Assembly (NCBI GenBank): GCA_021155845.1
Contig: JAJNBK010000070.1
Location: forward strand, 1-5,129
Length of the DNA: 5,129 nucleotides
DNA from: Nitrososphaeraceae archaeon
GTDB lineage: Archaea; Thermoproteota; Nitrososphaeria; Nitrososphaerales; Nitrososphaeraceae
Direction of reading: 5' to 3'
The notes beneath the pieces were generated by a model. The model saw only the letters and a program-made list of their open reading frames with translations, was not told where the DNA came from and did no database searches. The translations under genes were made by a program, and so were the position numbers. Within the stretch, counting starts at the first letter, position 1. Every line of letters begins with the position of its first letter. Shown piece by piece: positions 4,769-5,129 of the stretch.

Positions 4769-4988
4769 CTTGTCATCATAAGAAAAGGAAAAGCCTCAGG
4801 ATATATAATGTAGTAAGATATGCAAAGGTTGCCTACGCAAATTTGCAGAGAGGCACAAGCGCAGGTTCTATGTATTAAAAAGAAATAATCATCTTTAATC
4901 AACAATAAGTAACTGATGGATTCTCCAAATATGGCAGATACATTAACAGGATGTGTCGATGTGTGGACCATGAGAGTGAATGGTTGCT

Positions 4989-5010
4989 ATCAATTTAATA
5001 TCAATTTAAT
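4989..5010. repeat. Two tandem copies of an 11-bp repeat
   Basis: ATCAATTTAAT is repeated exactly twice, head to tail. It shares its 11-bp period with the array at 1545-1577 but not its sequence. Confidence 0.5.
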
Positions 5011-5036
5011 GCATATGAATTTCTTTCCACGCTATA

Positions 5037-5049
5037 ACCCTTTTTTTGT
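5037..5049 (+). terminator. ACCC-T7-GT motif, copy 2; candidate terminator
   Basis: T7 on the plus strand, about 270 nt after the stop of the 129-residue gene, could end its transcript. It is identical over 13 bases to 1585-1597. Confidence 0.35.
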
Positions 5050-5129
5050 TTGAACATAACACACCCCATTAGTTTATGTTAGAAATAGATAGAATGTAAC
5101 AAAATTATGGTCATCTTCTTATTTTTCTT

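Larger units (their letters stand above)
4769..5129. other. AT-rich region at the right edge
   Basis: No gene is supported. The frame at 4750-4881 is open for 43 codons with protein-like composition (VVRYAKVAYANLQRGTSAG) but lacks a start codon. At the very edge an ATG at 5107 opens a hydrophobic frame (MVIFLFF) that leaves the window after seven codons and could be the start of a membrane or secreted protein; this cannot be judged. Confidence 0.4.

Noticed and set aside
4726..4971. 81-residue minus-strand frame
   Set aside because: Overlaps the 3' end of the 129-residue gene on the other strand. Its cysteines are scattered without a motif, and there is no supporting promoter.

Overview
The window looks like chromosomal DNA of an AT-rich archaeon, most likely an ammonia-oxidising Nitrososphaeria (Thaumarchaeota), perhaps of the Nitrososphaera/Nitrosocosmicus type. 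This is an inference. It rests on TATA boxes placed about 25-28 bp before start codons, apparently leaderless or very short-leader genes, oligo-T tracts after genes, heavy use of AGA and ATA codons, and unusually sparse coding (about half of the window) around small single genes. No rRNA, tRNA, insertion sequence or CRISPR array was recognised.

Layout. At the left edge (2-187, +) lies the C-terminal end of a protein resembling the creatininase family. It converges on a minus-strand SemiSWEET-type sugar transporter (436-735), which has a clear TATA box and a perfect 20-bp palindrome upstream of that box. A 1.2-kb gap (about 803-1985) follows with no convincing gene. It holds a TA microsatellite, several short perfect dyads, and a notable cluster: three 11-bp-phased TTCATGAA repeats, an ACCC-T7-GT motif and a TATA box, with no ORF downstream. 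Next is the main gene (1986-3437, +), a 483-residue membrane family-2 glycosyltransferase of the hyaluronan/chitin synthase (NodC) type. It has a polar insertion of about 50 residues just before its QxxRW motif.

Downstream (3438-4378) lies AT-rich DNA that hides a small open frame (3679-3933). It reads as a zinc ribbon, CxxC-x15-Cxx[C]G, but its fourth cysteine codon is TGA. Its terminal stop overlaps, in an ATGA arrangement, a 43-codon ORF that ends just before a T6 tract. Two TATA boxes then precede a 129-residue soluble protein of unknown function (4379-4768, +), with a 22-codon ORF overlapping its start. The last 360 bp contain an 11-bp tandem repeat and a second copy of the ACCC-T7-GT motif.

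Functionally, the glycosyltransferase (polysaccharide synthesis and export) and the SemiSWEET (sugar passage) both concern carbohydrates at the membrane, but they are 1.25 kb apart, on opposite strands and not in one operon, so a shared pathway is only a possibility. I see no convincing multi-gene defence or other novel system. The most interesting items are the zinc ribbon with TGA at a ligand cysteine, the phased repeats with a promoter but no gene, and the insertion in the glycosyltransferase.
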